A stretch of 64,000 bases of DNA from Acanthosoma haemorrhoidale. Lineage: Eukaryota; Arthropoda; Insecta; Hemiptera; Acanthosomatidae. Shown piece after piece: positions 9,750 through 19,309 of the stretch. The first letter of the stretch is position 1; the number at the start of each line of letters is the position of its first letter. Position numbers and translations under genes: made by a program. The notes under the pieces are model-generated. The model was not told where the DNA came from. It saw only the letters and a list, made by a program, of their open reading frames with translations, and made no database searches. The DNA is taken from positions 58,239,239 through 58,303,238 of the forward strand of contig OV884012.1 in NCBI GenBank assembly GCA_930367205.1, given 5' to 3'.

Positions 9750-11770
9750 CTGTTCTTTATGAGTTTTACCAACTATTTATGTACCTTCGGAATCCTTGGG
9801 CTGAGTTTAAACCATAAAAAATACTACGGCTACTACCGAAGAACTGTTATAATACCAACTTAGTTAGTGAACTCTGCTCTTAAGTTATCATGTGAAAATC
9901 GGAATCTCGCCTTGGAAATTGTTAATTCGACTAACCCTTTCATTGGACAAAGGCATTAAAGTATCTTAAGAAAAAATAAATAATATGATGGTATTTAATT
10001 CACAGTCACCAATATAAAATATTAATGTTTTCCAAATAACGTATTCATCCGCATTGGCATTGATAGAGATCTAACTTACAGCCACCAGCGTCGCTGGATA
10101 AAATTTCTTTTATCATTCAAGTAAGTGCCTTCTATGAAACTCGTCAAGGTGTTTTTGAAGGTTATGGGATGCTAGATCGGGGTCTGGGTGGGATAACGTG
10201 GCTGCAGGGTCATCTGCAAATGTGCCCAAGAAGGTATTTGGGGGTAGAGGGGGCATCAGCGGTGTATAAGTAATAGAGGATGGGACCCAGGATACTGCCC
10301 TGTGGAACTCCTGCATTTATGGGATAGTAGTTAGAATATTCTAAACCACAGGGGACTTGGAAGAAGCGGTTTGAAAAGTAGGACTGTAGGATTAGGAAAA
10401 GAGTGTATGATAAATATCTTTTGATCTTGTAAAGCAAACCTGTGTGGCAAACCCTTTTAAAAGCTCGAACTATGTCCAGAAAGGCAACAGTGCAATAATG
10501 TTTGGTTTAAGGGCTGGGGATATGTGATCAACAACGCTAAAGCTAAAGTGGAATGTCGTAAACGGAAACCAAACTGGTGAGTAGGAAATAGGTTTTTGGA
10601 TTCTAAGATTGGCAGCAGGCGTTTTAATAGGAGTTTTTCAAATATTTTTGAGAGGATAGGGAGTAGGCTAATAAAAGGCTATGCAACTAAAATCAAGGTT
10701 AACCGAATATCAAACTTTCAAATGAATAAGTTTGATTGACTCATTTGAAATGAGTTAGAGATCAGAATCTTACTTTATTTCGTAGGTAAAGATCTTCAAA
10801 ATTAAAATAAACATGAGCGACACCCGTTAGGATATTCAGAGCTGAAAGGTTAGTTTACAGTAACTTTGTTCATAGTTGTCCAATTGGGAACTAACGTCCA
10901 CTCTTAACTTAACTCTGTTTTACGTTTTAGGGAGTGTAGAGTAGGTGTCCAAGGAGTGGTAGGGATTAAGACAGGATTCTGGGATGTCACTAAATTTAGA
11001 TAAAATAAAATAGGCTTTTCCGATTTCCAATGTACCTATACTTTACATTTTACTCATCACTGAACAATCTTACATTATCACCAGTAACGTTTAATAATTT
11101 TTACAGACTATTTATAAGCCTTCAGAAACCTTCGGCAGACTTCACAGCAACTGGAAACGAACCAGCAAAAATACGAATACTATTGAAGAACTGGCGGTGT
11201 TTTTTATTTATTTGCTATTATTTTCCATTTACCAATGACGTTCTAAAGTTTAAAATAACCCTTAAATTATCAAGTGAAAACTCTGAACCTCACCTTCAGA
11301 ATTGATCATTCTACTGCACCTCCCATTAATAGAATAGGTATTAAACAATCTTAAGAGAAAATATAAATATGATGATATTTAACTGTCCGACATCACTATC
11401 AAACGAATAATTTTGATTGACTCATTTGAAATGAGTTATAGATCAAAATGTTACCTTATTCCGTTGGTAAAAGGCTTAAAAATTAAAATAACCATGAGTG
11501 ACACCAGTTAGGATATCCCGAGTAGCACTAAGGTTAGTTTACAGAAACTTTGTTCTGAGTGGTCCAATTGGGTGCTAGCGCCCACTCTTAACTAAATGCC
11601 GGTTTTACGTTTTAGGGAGTGTAGAGTATGTGCCGAGGGGGTGGTAAGAAATTAAGACAGGGGGGATGTCTCTAAGTAAAGATAGAATAAAATAGGCTTT
11701 CTAATGTACTTATAATTTATATTTTTCTCAATCTACCGATAAATCTATATTATCATCAGTAATTTACACC
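9750..11770 (+). repeat. Tandem duplication of a unit of about 680 bp, first copy interrupted
   Basis: Two diverged head-to-tail copies of a non-coding unit. GATTGACTCATTTGAAATGA at about 10734 recurs at about 11412 (spacing 678). ACGTTTTAGGGAGTGTAGAG near 10923 recurs near 11607. The stretch near 9766-10020 (CCAACTATTTAT, then AAGTTATCATGTGAAAA) recurs at about 11100-11400, but 1333 bases away. The extra 655 or so bases are explained by the LINE fragment at about 10125-10675 sitting inside copy 1. Units therefore run from about 9750 to 11090 (with insert) and 11090 to 11770. Function unknown; the composition resembles the dispersed repeat near 8 kb. Confidence 0.7.
10125..10675 (-). mobile_element. 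Jockey-like LINE reverse transcriptase fragment (family B)
   Basis: Part of the RT domain of a non-LTR retrotransposon, minus strand. Frames read VPQGSILGP (RT block 4-like) and FADD of the catalytic block at about 10205-10219, followed by HNLQKHLDEF. A frameshift separates VPQGSILGP from FADD, so the gene is broken. The DNA matches the longer copy at 22560-23990 closely along its whole length, including GGAGTTTTTCAAATATTTTT near 10625. It interrupts copy 1 of the tandem duplication and so postdates that duplication. Both ends are truncated and no poly-A tail was seen. Confidence 0.8.
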
Positions 11771-12780
11771 AGTAAGTCATTTTCATTAAAAAGTTAGACC
11801 AAGTCAGTAATTAACCTTTGGTCGATTCATAGTCAAGTTCAAACCCCATAGGGGACAGTGATCATGTACATTAAAAGGCTTACCATGTAGCCTATGCTTA
11901 TGATAATTATTTTCTCGGAATGACATTTAAACCAGTACTTTCTACGCTATCGAAGGTAATTTATCTACAGTCACTCCGCTTCAATCAGATTTCAATGCTA
12001 AAAGTATTTGAGAACTGGTTTCCGTTATCTGTCGTTATCTTTGCAATTTTTCCTCGATCGTTCCAATTTAAATTACTTTGTTTCAAAACAACAGTGACAT
12101 ACTGTAAATGTTGTTTAGATAATCTCGTTTGTTGGGTCATAGAGGTCAGAATGAAATGGTGCTTTTCAGGTCGATGAAGTGTTTATTCTTATATGTTTTT
12201 CTTGATTTATGTAAGGACAGAATATTCAGGGTGTGGTAGTTAATTTTCAAAATATAATACAAAATTGGTTAGCAATGTGTTATATATTGTCGTAGCTATT
12301 AAACTGCTGTCACAATATCTTAATAGATAACGTTGCTTTATTTTGGAGGCTACTGATTTAAACATATTACTTTTTAGATTTCATTGCCATTCAGTAATGA
12401 AATATACTCACATATTTATCGTGTAAATAAGAATTAAATATCTCGCCTTTATTTCATATATGGGCAGTTGTACAACGCTGGTTGCTCTTAAGAGCGTTTA
12501 TTCCTCAATGATTATCGATTTGTATGAATATAATTGGAGAGAACATCCAGAAGGTCCTTGGCCGGCAAAAATAAGATTAGAGCTACCGCTCCACTGTGTG
12601 GGACCACGCTCCTGAGTGTGGAATCTCCTTATTAAAGGAATAATGGTATCGTTTAAAACAGATTTTTCTCACCATTTTTGATTGCGCACATATAGTGCGT
12701 CGTTTCTTATTAATTGCCTATTTGCAGATGGATTGAATGGATAGGTTTTGCACAGTGGTCTTTTCGGTTGAACTTGCTGG
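11771..12780. other. Intergenic, no supported gene
   Basis: Mostly AT-rich. A frame at 11920-12177 (85 residues) has no recognisable features. A perfect 12-base palindrome GCTCTTAAGAGC lies near 12485. A modestly GC-richer patch spans 12540-12625. Confidence 0.45.
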
Positions 12781-12785
12781 CTGTG

Positions 12786-12866
12786 CATAAATAACGGTTT
12801 CATGTGTTTAGAAGACGGATTTTACGGTCTTAGTCCATTTTCTGTTTAATCATGCACATTATTCAG
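12786..12866 (+). promoter_or_regulatory. Possible promoter and short first coding exon
   Basis: CATAAATA at 12786-12793 resembles a TATA box. About 60 bases downstream, ATG at 12852 begins ATGCACATTATTCAG (MHIIQ), which runs straight into GTAAGTATG, a near-perfect splice donor (boundary 12866/12867). Very short first exons that begin a signal peptide are common in insect cuticle and secreted-protein genes. I could not identify a second exon, so this is a pattern match only. Chance is a serious alternative for so short an exon. Confidence 0.22.
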
Positions 12867-13582
12867 GTAAGTATGAAACAAGATTCGGTAGGGGTACGTT
12901 TAATTGTCTACTTTACTTAAGTGCTCAATACCCTTAGCTAGATGAATTTTTCATTTAAAGATGTAGATGTGTTTATTCTAAAAACCAAAGTTTTTTTTCT
13001 AAAAATAATAGATTCTATAGATAAAATTACGGAGATGTCTGCTGGTCCAAGTGACCAACATGGTGACATTTCGAGGACTATCACCCGAATTTTAAAATAA
13101 TCTACAATAAAAATAAATTAAACAGCGTATTGGCTTTGTCTGGCTAAATTATCAAACCGTTATCGAAATGTACTGAACTGCTAAATTGTGCCATATGAAA
13201 ACTTTTATCATAATTAACAAAAATAATAACAGGTCTGAGTGACGGCCGTCAGAAAGGAGTTCTGTAAATACCGATGTTATCTACCATTGTATCTGCAGGG
13301 CTGCCGTATCGCAGAGCCTCTGGGCTCAAGTTCAGAACACATAAAGTTAGTTACACCGAACCTTATGATTAACATTACTGTGCCTTAATTTAAATTCTAA
13401 GCATAATACCCGGACTAATTTAATAATTTATATTTTTTTAGTAGAGCCTGTAGTAAGTCCATTTTTAGTAGTGTAAAGGTTTTCTCATTCCGTGCAGAGG
13501 TATACAGCCTGGATATCGTTTGCTCAACCCTTTGCAGAAATCTTAGCATTCCATAAAATACATAAAACTACCTTGATATCAT

Positions 13583-13677
13583 CCCTAACTAACTATTTGA
13601 TTGATTAAGCCCTAACTAACTGTTTGATTGATTAAGCCCTAACTAACTGTTTGATTGATATAAGCCCTAACTAACTG
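13583..13677 (+). repeat. 27-bp tandem repeat, about 3.5 copies
   Basis: Units start at 13583, 13610 and 13637, with a 13-base partial unit at 13665. Each begins CCCTAACTAACT and ends TTTGATTGATTAAG. Unit 3 has one extra base (GATATAAG). Copies are nearly identical, implying recent slippage or unequal exchange. Each full unit contains one TGATTGAT word. The array is short and could be polymorphic. Confidence 0.95.
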
Positions 13678-14274
13678 ACATTGTAGATATTTATATAAAT
13701 TTGATAATATGCAACCCACGAAGACGAGTTCTTTAATAAAGTTACCGATTCCAAAAAGTTTCTTCTTCTGACAGAGCTCTTTATAGTTTTGGAATCATTA
13801 ATCATCGCACAAATTATTATTAATTAGCACTAAATGTTCAGTTAGTACTACACATTGAGAATAGTATAATTTTGCTTGTTTGGTAAATCACTAAATAATT
13901 AGGGACCACCCCTGGCGGCAAATGTTTAAAATAGGCCATTGCCAGTGGATGGTCGTAAGGTGATGCCAGAGGGCTTTGCTTTACACCAGAATAAGAGTCT
14001 TTTAATTTCAAAATTCAAAGTTTAGATTAAATTTGATTTAATTTTTATATTTGCATCCATCTACTTGTTGACTTGACAACACGATTACAATTGCTTTGTT
14101 ATTACATAAGGGGGTGAAGGGGCGATTTAAAGAATTTTCGTTTGCGACACATCAGTCATAAAATACTCCTTAGCTATCAGCATACTGGTCATGAAGAGAA
14201 CAGCACGCCCGAAGATTTACTAAAGCCTAACCCCGGCTACCAGTTCACGACACAATGCCCTGCCATTATGAAAA

Positions 14275-14560
14275 ATGAAAATGATTTATAATAAATTTGG
14301 AGCGTTGTTGTTTCGCCATAGATATATCAGTGAGCAAGGCTGGACCCAGGACTCGGTAAATCACATGGGCACAGCAGATATAATTGCTCCCGTGCGCAGG
14401 CTAATGGTGCCCTCGGGCGCACACTGTGGGCTTGGGCACCGCCTCCCGCGCAAGTGCGCCACGCCGTCTTACGCAAAGCAGCACATTAGCGGCCAGCTCT
14501 CTCCGCCACCAGAGCCCCCGTATGCACGAGTCACTCATTCAATGAAAAATATCCAACCGT
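14275..14560. promoter_or_regulatory. GC-rich island, regulatory element or exon unclear
   Basis: About 290 bases of high GC (for example GGGCACCGCCTCCCGCGCAA near 14435) in AT-rich surroundings. A plus-strand frame 14275-14586 (103 residues) is open, but a second plus frame is also open over most of the island. The predicted protein resembles no family I know, there is no TATA-ATG-donor arrangement, and no acceptor precedes it. I favour non-coding conserved DNA over an exon, weakly. Confidence 0.25.
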
Positions 14561-14599
14561 TAAGGATTCTGACAATAAAATTTTAAAGTGGGTACTGGA

Positions 14600-16655
14600 G
14601 TATAGTTGCAAAGTATCTCATTAACTAAATTTGCAAACGCCTACTGCTGATGACCTTGATCTTCGTTCGGGTCTCCAGTCTTCCAGAACCAGACTAGCAA
14701 TCTCCTCAACTCTCTTCCGCTCTTTCCTTGTCAGAAACAACAATCATTCTTCCCTTTTCTATGAATATTTTTTGGCGTGTAGGAAAAAAATAAATTAAAG
14801 TGGTGGTTTTGTTATGAAAAGGTGCTGAAATTCTGGTCTTACGGAACTAAAATATGGGACGTACTAGAGGAATGCTTTTCAAATAAAAGTTTCATATTAT
14901 TCGCACAGTAGCATTCAAACGGACTATGCCACTACGGAACCGTAGAAACGCCTGTGGGTACATTTTAACGCGGTCTTTAGTGTCTTGAATCAGTAAATGG
15001 ACGTACTCAATATCGTCTATTTTGTTTTGTATTATATTTTTGTAGAAAAGGTAAACAAGTACAACACGTTTCAACAGTTTGAACGGAGTACCCCAATAAA
15101 ACATGAATTACATTTCAGGGGGGGAAGAAATTTTCAAAAAAAAAAAGGACTGGCTCGTGTTGAAAATTGAGTAGGTTTTTATAAATAAATGAATTGAAAT
15201 TTCCTATGCCACCAACTATGAATTTGAATGGGCACAAGCCCTCTTAAAATAAGTTAACAAAAAGTCTCAAGTACATATATATATGTTTCCGAAGACATAT
15301 CTACTTTTAAAGTTGTATCATCACCCTGAATCCCACTACCACAAAAATGTTTAAATGATTTATCTGTTGTTTTACCTGTCACCTTCCATTGAGATGTTTT
15401 GATTATTCTGTGCCCCAGGACTGCTCTAAGAGATATGTTTCCAGCAATACATCAGCGGAACTATTAAAAAAAACCTTATGCCCACTGGGCTCCAATGATT
15501 TGCAGCATAATGGAATCTACTTATGAGTCCTTATATTTCTCCCCAAGCACCGTATCAGATTGAATGCATAACTCAGGAACCGTTACTAAGCTCTGAATCT
15601 ATTCCCGCTTCTGCTCTCGCCGTCGGAATGATCACAACCTACGAATTACTACTTTAATTTATTGTACCATCTCAATTCCGGAATATGTTTTTTCTGCTCC
15701 ACACTGATAGCTGTCTCCCAGCTGAATATGTGTTGTTTCTCTTTTGTTTTCTTCCGCTCCCTAGATCCTATATTTAACTGAAGAACGCTTCCCCTTCCTT
15801 CTTTACTAACACAATTTTTATTGTAGTATTATAATGTAAAAATGGAAACAGAGAGGTTATCGATAATAGTTATGTAATAAATAATTTCCAACTCCAAAAG
15901 AAGAGGCATTAGTTTCAGAGTTACAGGGTGATCGTCATGACTGTCATTACCTAGAAGCTATTTAAAATTTAACTTGAGTTTTCCCACAAGATTGAAACTG
16001 TCACACAAAAATGTTCTTAAAAAAAACCAATAAAAATTGAAGATTTATCTTTCCAATTTGTTGTTTTTTTTAGTCCATTTTAGTTGTTATAATTTTTGTA
16101 AGCCAATTTTATTTATTTAATTTTTTTAATGGCAATGTATGCGATAATTTAATTAACAGAATTACTTTGGGTTGAAAAAATAAAACAAGCTTTTTTTGTA
16201 CGTGAAAAAAAACATTACGTCGAGCCTTTCCTATCAAAACCTCTGCTTATTGGTCCAGCAGTTTCTATGTCATTTATTCCGTTTATAAATAGTAAAACTA
16301 ATACAATTTAATATAATCGATGCAAAAAAATTAATTGGTAAAAATATCAATCAATTTTTGAAAAAAAAAGAACGAGAGTAATCATTGCATCAACTAGTTT
16401 TATTTTTGGGCGGTTCCATCATTTGATATGCGACTAATTCGATTCAATCAGAGAATAATGGGTATCCTGGTAAAATGCGCAACAAAGTACTTAACAAACA
16501 TGTGTGCTGATAACACAGCCTTAATTGAGAGTTGCTGACCTGTTTCGGGAGGGAGTTACGATACTCTCCATAAATGATAAACAATATCCAATAGGCCCCA
16601 ACGGTCGAGGTTACGAAAGAGCAAGGAAAGGTCGTTTCTGTGAGCATCTAATCTG
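14600..16655. other. AT-rich intergenic, nothing supported
   Basis: Homopolymer-rich, low-complexity DNA. Minus-strand frames at 14892-15104 and 16444-16647 have no recognisable domain and no splice context. Confidence 0.5.
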
Positions 16656-16659
16656 ACTA

Positions 16660-17060
16660 ATATTATAAGTGTGGAGCAGTCAAAGCACGAGCCGGTGTGC
16701 CCGGTCCAAGTCGGGCGTTGGTAAATAAAGAGGCGGGCCTCGGTAGCCGACCCATTTTTACAGAGACCAATAAGTCACCGCGGTGAAAGTGCTATCGAGA
16801 TAGCTCTAGTGAGCCGTGAAGCCGCGGATAGTCCACACCTAGTGCCCCTGTCGCAACTCTCCTTATCGCACATGCTGGTCACTTCTGTGCCCGCTGACCG
16901 TCGTCGGTCACATATCGCAATATTATAGAGCATTTCGTCTTTCAGGCCGATTGTACAGTCCGGCTCGGGCCGGAGAATGAGTCACCCGCGGTCGGTTGGT
17001 TCGAAAGAGTCAGCTGCAGCCAACCCACTGGTAACTATGTATACACGTCTGTGATTATCG
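16660..17060. promoter_or_regulatory. GC-rich island, candidate regulatory element
   Basis: About 400 bases of raised GC without a credible coding frame. It includes CTATCGAGATAG near 16793, a palindrome of GATA-type half sites, and GGTAAATAAAG near 16720, a forkhead-like word. It ends just before AT-rich DNA leading to a LINE fragment. The call rests on composition contrast and is inference. Confidence 0.22.
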
Positions 17061-17349
17061 GAGCCCGGTACTAAAACACTACAGTTACTGCTTTTGGCGA
17101 CGAGATCGCGGTGCACAGAAGCAGCAAGGTTCTACGACAGGAAGAATGTGCTTGTAACAAGATCAGCGATAAATTGGGTAAACTTAACATTACTGTGAAC
17201 GCACTGTAGCCACTGCGTGCCACAGACAATGTAGGACACATAGCAGTACTCACCAGCAAACAGCCTCGTATATTTGGGAATAAAAAATGGTCCAACACCT
17301 CCGTTTTAGTGGTCACAAAAAAAAAAAACATGTACGAAGTCTGGCTTTA

Positions 17350-17560
17350 CGCCTGTTTACTTCCCTCAATCTATCTCTGCGCCTCCAGCTCATAATTTAT
17401 AAGAGCATACTCAGGCCTGCTCTGCTGTACGATGCACCACTTATAGTGATCTGACTGAAGTGACTCCAACAATTTCAAAACTGGAATTTCCAGCAGTGGA
17501 GGAACGGTGAGCTCCACGAAGATTTTGAGCTGCCTACGGTGGATGTGTACATTATCGTAG
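17350..17560 (+). mobile_element. Diverged Jockey-like LINE ORF2 C-terminal relic
   Basis: The plus strand encodes LIYKSILRPALLYDAPL with small gaps near 17395-17440, the conserved segment after the RT core of Jockey-like elements, also seen as LLIYKSVLRPALLFGTPLF near 24755. This is followed by CCAACAATTTCAAAACTGGA near 17466, matching CCAACAATTTCAGAATGGGA at about 44522. It is too decayed to give one frame. No tail was found. Confidence 0.55.
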
Positions 17561-19225
17561 TTATAGCTATATTTAACAAACCCCGTTTTTTACACGATTT
17601 TCCCTTCTCCGTTTCCCTATCGATGGCAGAAGGCAGTCTAGGCAGTAACGCTCTAAGATTAAGTTAGCTTTAGGTCCCCGATACGTAGGCCGGTAAGCCT
17701 AAGTAACTAGTTCTTTTGCATTTGAAATTAGAATTAATGTCAGTGTTAGAAACTGCTTAAAATGCATTCCATTGCTGTAAAAGGAACCTCAATTTATATT
17801 AATTATGTAGATTTAATTTTAAAAAAACATTTAGACATATAGGTTAAGGGGAAAAAAACGGGTAACTTGGTCGGCCTTAATGGTGCACAAATCGAAAATA
17901 GAAACATCCTGCGATAGAAAGCATAATGAGACACCGTATACCAACCCCCCCCCCACCCATTTGTAGAGGGAAAAATAGGGTAATTAAAAGAGAGAAACTA
18001 TGTTCTTGACGTCATAAAGCGAATGCTCCTACCAATGTGCTAAATGCCAATGTGACACTTCAATTTCAAACAGTCTCAGTGTCTTGTTTCTTCAATAATG
18101 ATCGTGAAACTAAGTCAGAAATTTATCGTGAAGCTATATTCAAAAATACCCTCGGCTGTACATAATATATTTGGGCAAGATATAATAGCAGGCAGTACCT
18201 GATAAATTTTCATTACTGTTATCTCACTCATTTATCCTCAACATTAAAGTCTTGAGTAAAAGTGCTTTACAATATTTTATTGCACAAATCTTATGATTTT
18301 GAAACAGAAAAAAAAAAAGTGTGTAAGCCAACAATAGAATGAATAATCAAGAAATAAAACACCTTCTGTCTCCCCACACCTTAATTGATTTCTATACGTT
18401 TTCGACGTACTTGGAGTCAATTTCAAGGGTTCTAGCTCATAGTAATGTAACGGCCTTATTGATCGCTGAGGTTTCGTCCGTCCAGTGCTGACGAATTAAC
18501 TTAACCTTAACGGATTAAGGTATTAACTGAAGCTTGTGTGTGAGATTGTGTTTGTTGTAGATAGTCAAGTGCCGAGTGTGGAGATAGAAGGACTTGAGAA
18601 AAATCTCTCTCAGTTTTATAGTGTTGTATTTTGTTTCTGTTAAAACTAAATAAAGAATGTTCCTTAGAACAGTGGATGTCAATATCACAAAATTTTATTA
18701 CCCTGAACCTAACCTAAAATATTACAGTACAGTAACTATAGCCAAACCGGCAAGTACTACTACTATTATTTAATGCAATAGTTTTATTTCTTAAGACTTG
18801 TCGGTGGCAGTGTGGAGCGATAAATAGAACAATTAGGTATTTAATATTGTTGCCAATGTCAAAAGTCTATTTTTTGCCAAAGATTTAGTTAGTTATTTTT
18901 CATTATTTTTCAAGATTAATAAATAAAATTATGATGTTATAAGTAGTACGCTGTCATGCATGTATCTCTCGACATTGCTTATTAATTTTCTTTGTTTCGT
19001 TTATTTAATTTTCAAAAAATAAATTTTAATTTATAAACGATGTAGTATGGTGACAAGTACAAAAAAAACTGCTTAAATAATGAAAAAAATAGCAAGCCTA
19101 CTGATCCATGGATCGTTTAGTTTTAGCTACTTCAGTCGCTTTCGACCAGTTTTACCAGGACGCAACACAAGTGGATGAAAACACCTTGAAAAGGTTATGA
19201 TTGCCTCGGTCGTTTAGACGTCATG
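17561..19225. other. Intergenic upstream of the candidate secreted-protein gene
   Basis: AT-rich with several homopolymer runs. The section at about 18400-18720 is less AT-rich and ends in an AATAAAGAATG motif near 18650 followed by AACCTAACCTAAA, which could be a decayed retroelement end. No coding exon was recognised. Confidence 0.4.
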
Positions 19226-19233
19226 TATAAATA
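19226..19233 (+). promoter_or_regulatory. TATA box of the candidate secreted-protein gene
   Basis: TATAAATA lies 77 bases before the preferred ATG at 19310 (62 before the alternative ATG at 19295). That would give a short 5' UTR of roughly 35-50 bases, typical of insect cuticle and secretory genes. No clear initiator consensus was identified. Confidence 0.45.
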
Positions 19234-19309
19234 TTAATAGACCAAATAAAGGTTAGCGATTTAAATAACAAAAACACGAGGCAAACGCTTTCTAATGTGC
19301 TGTTCTTCA

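Noticed and set aside
13290..13345. GGCTCAAGTTC resembling a tRNA B box or tRNA-derived SINE
   Set aside because: No matching A box at the right distance and no cloverleaf can be folded.
14275..14586. 103-residue open frame in a GC-rich island
   Set aside because: A second plus-strand frame is also open and neither resembles a protein family. Absence of stops follows from the base composition.
18700..18720. AACCTAACCTAAA, resembling the arthropod telomere repeat CCTAA
   Set aside because: Only two units in ordinary internal AT-rich sequence, so it is not evidence of a telomere.
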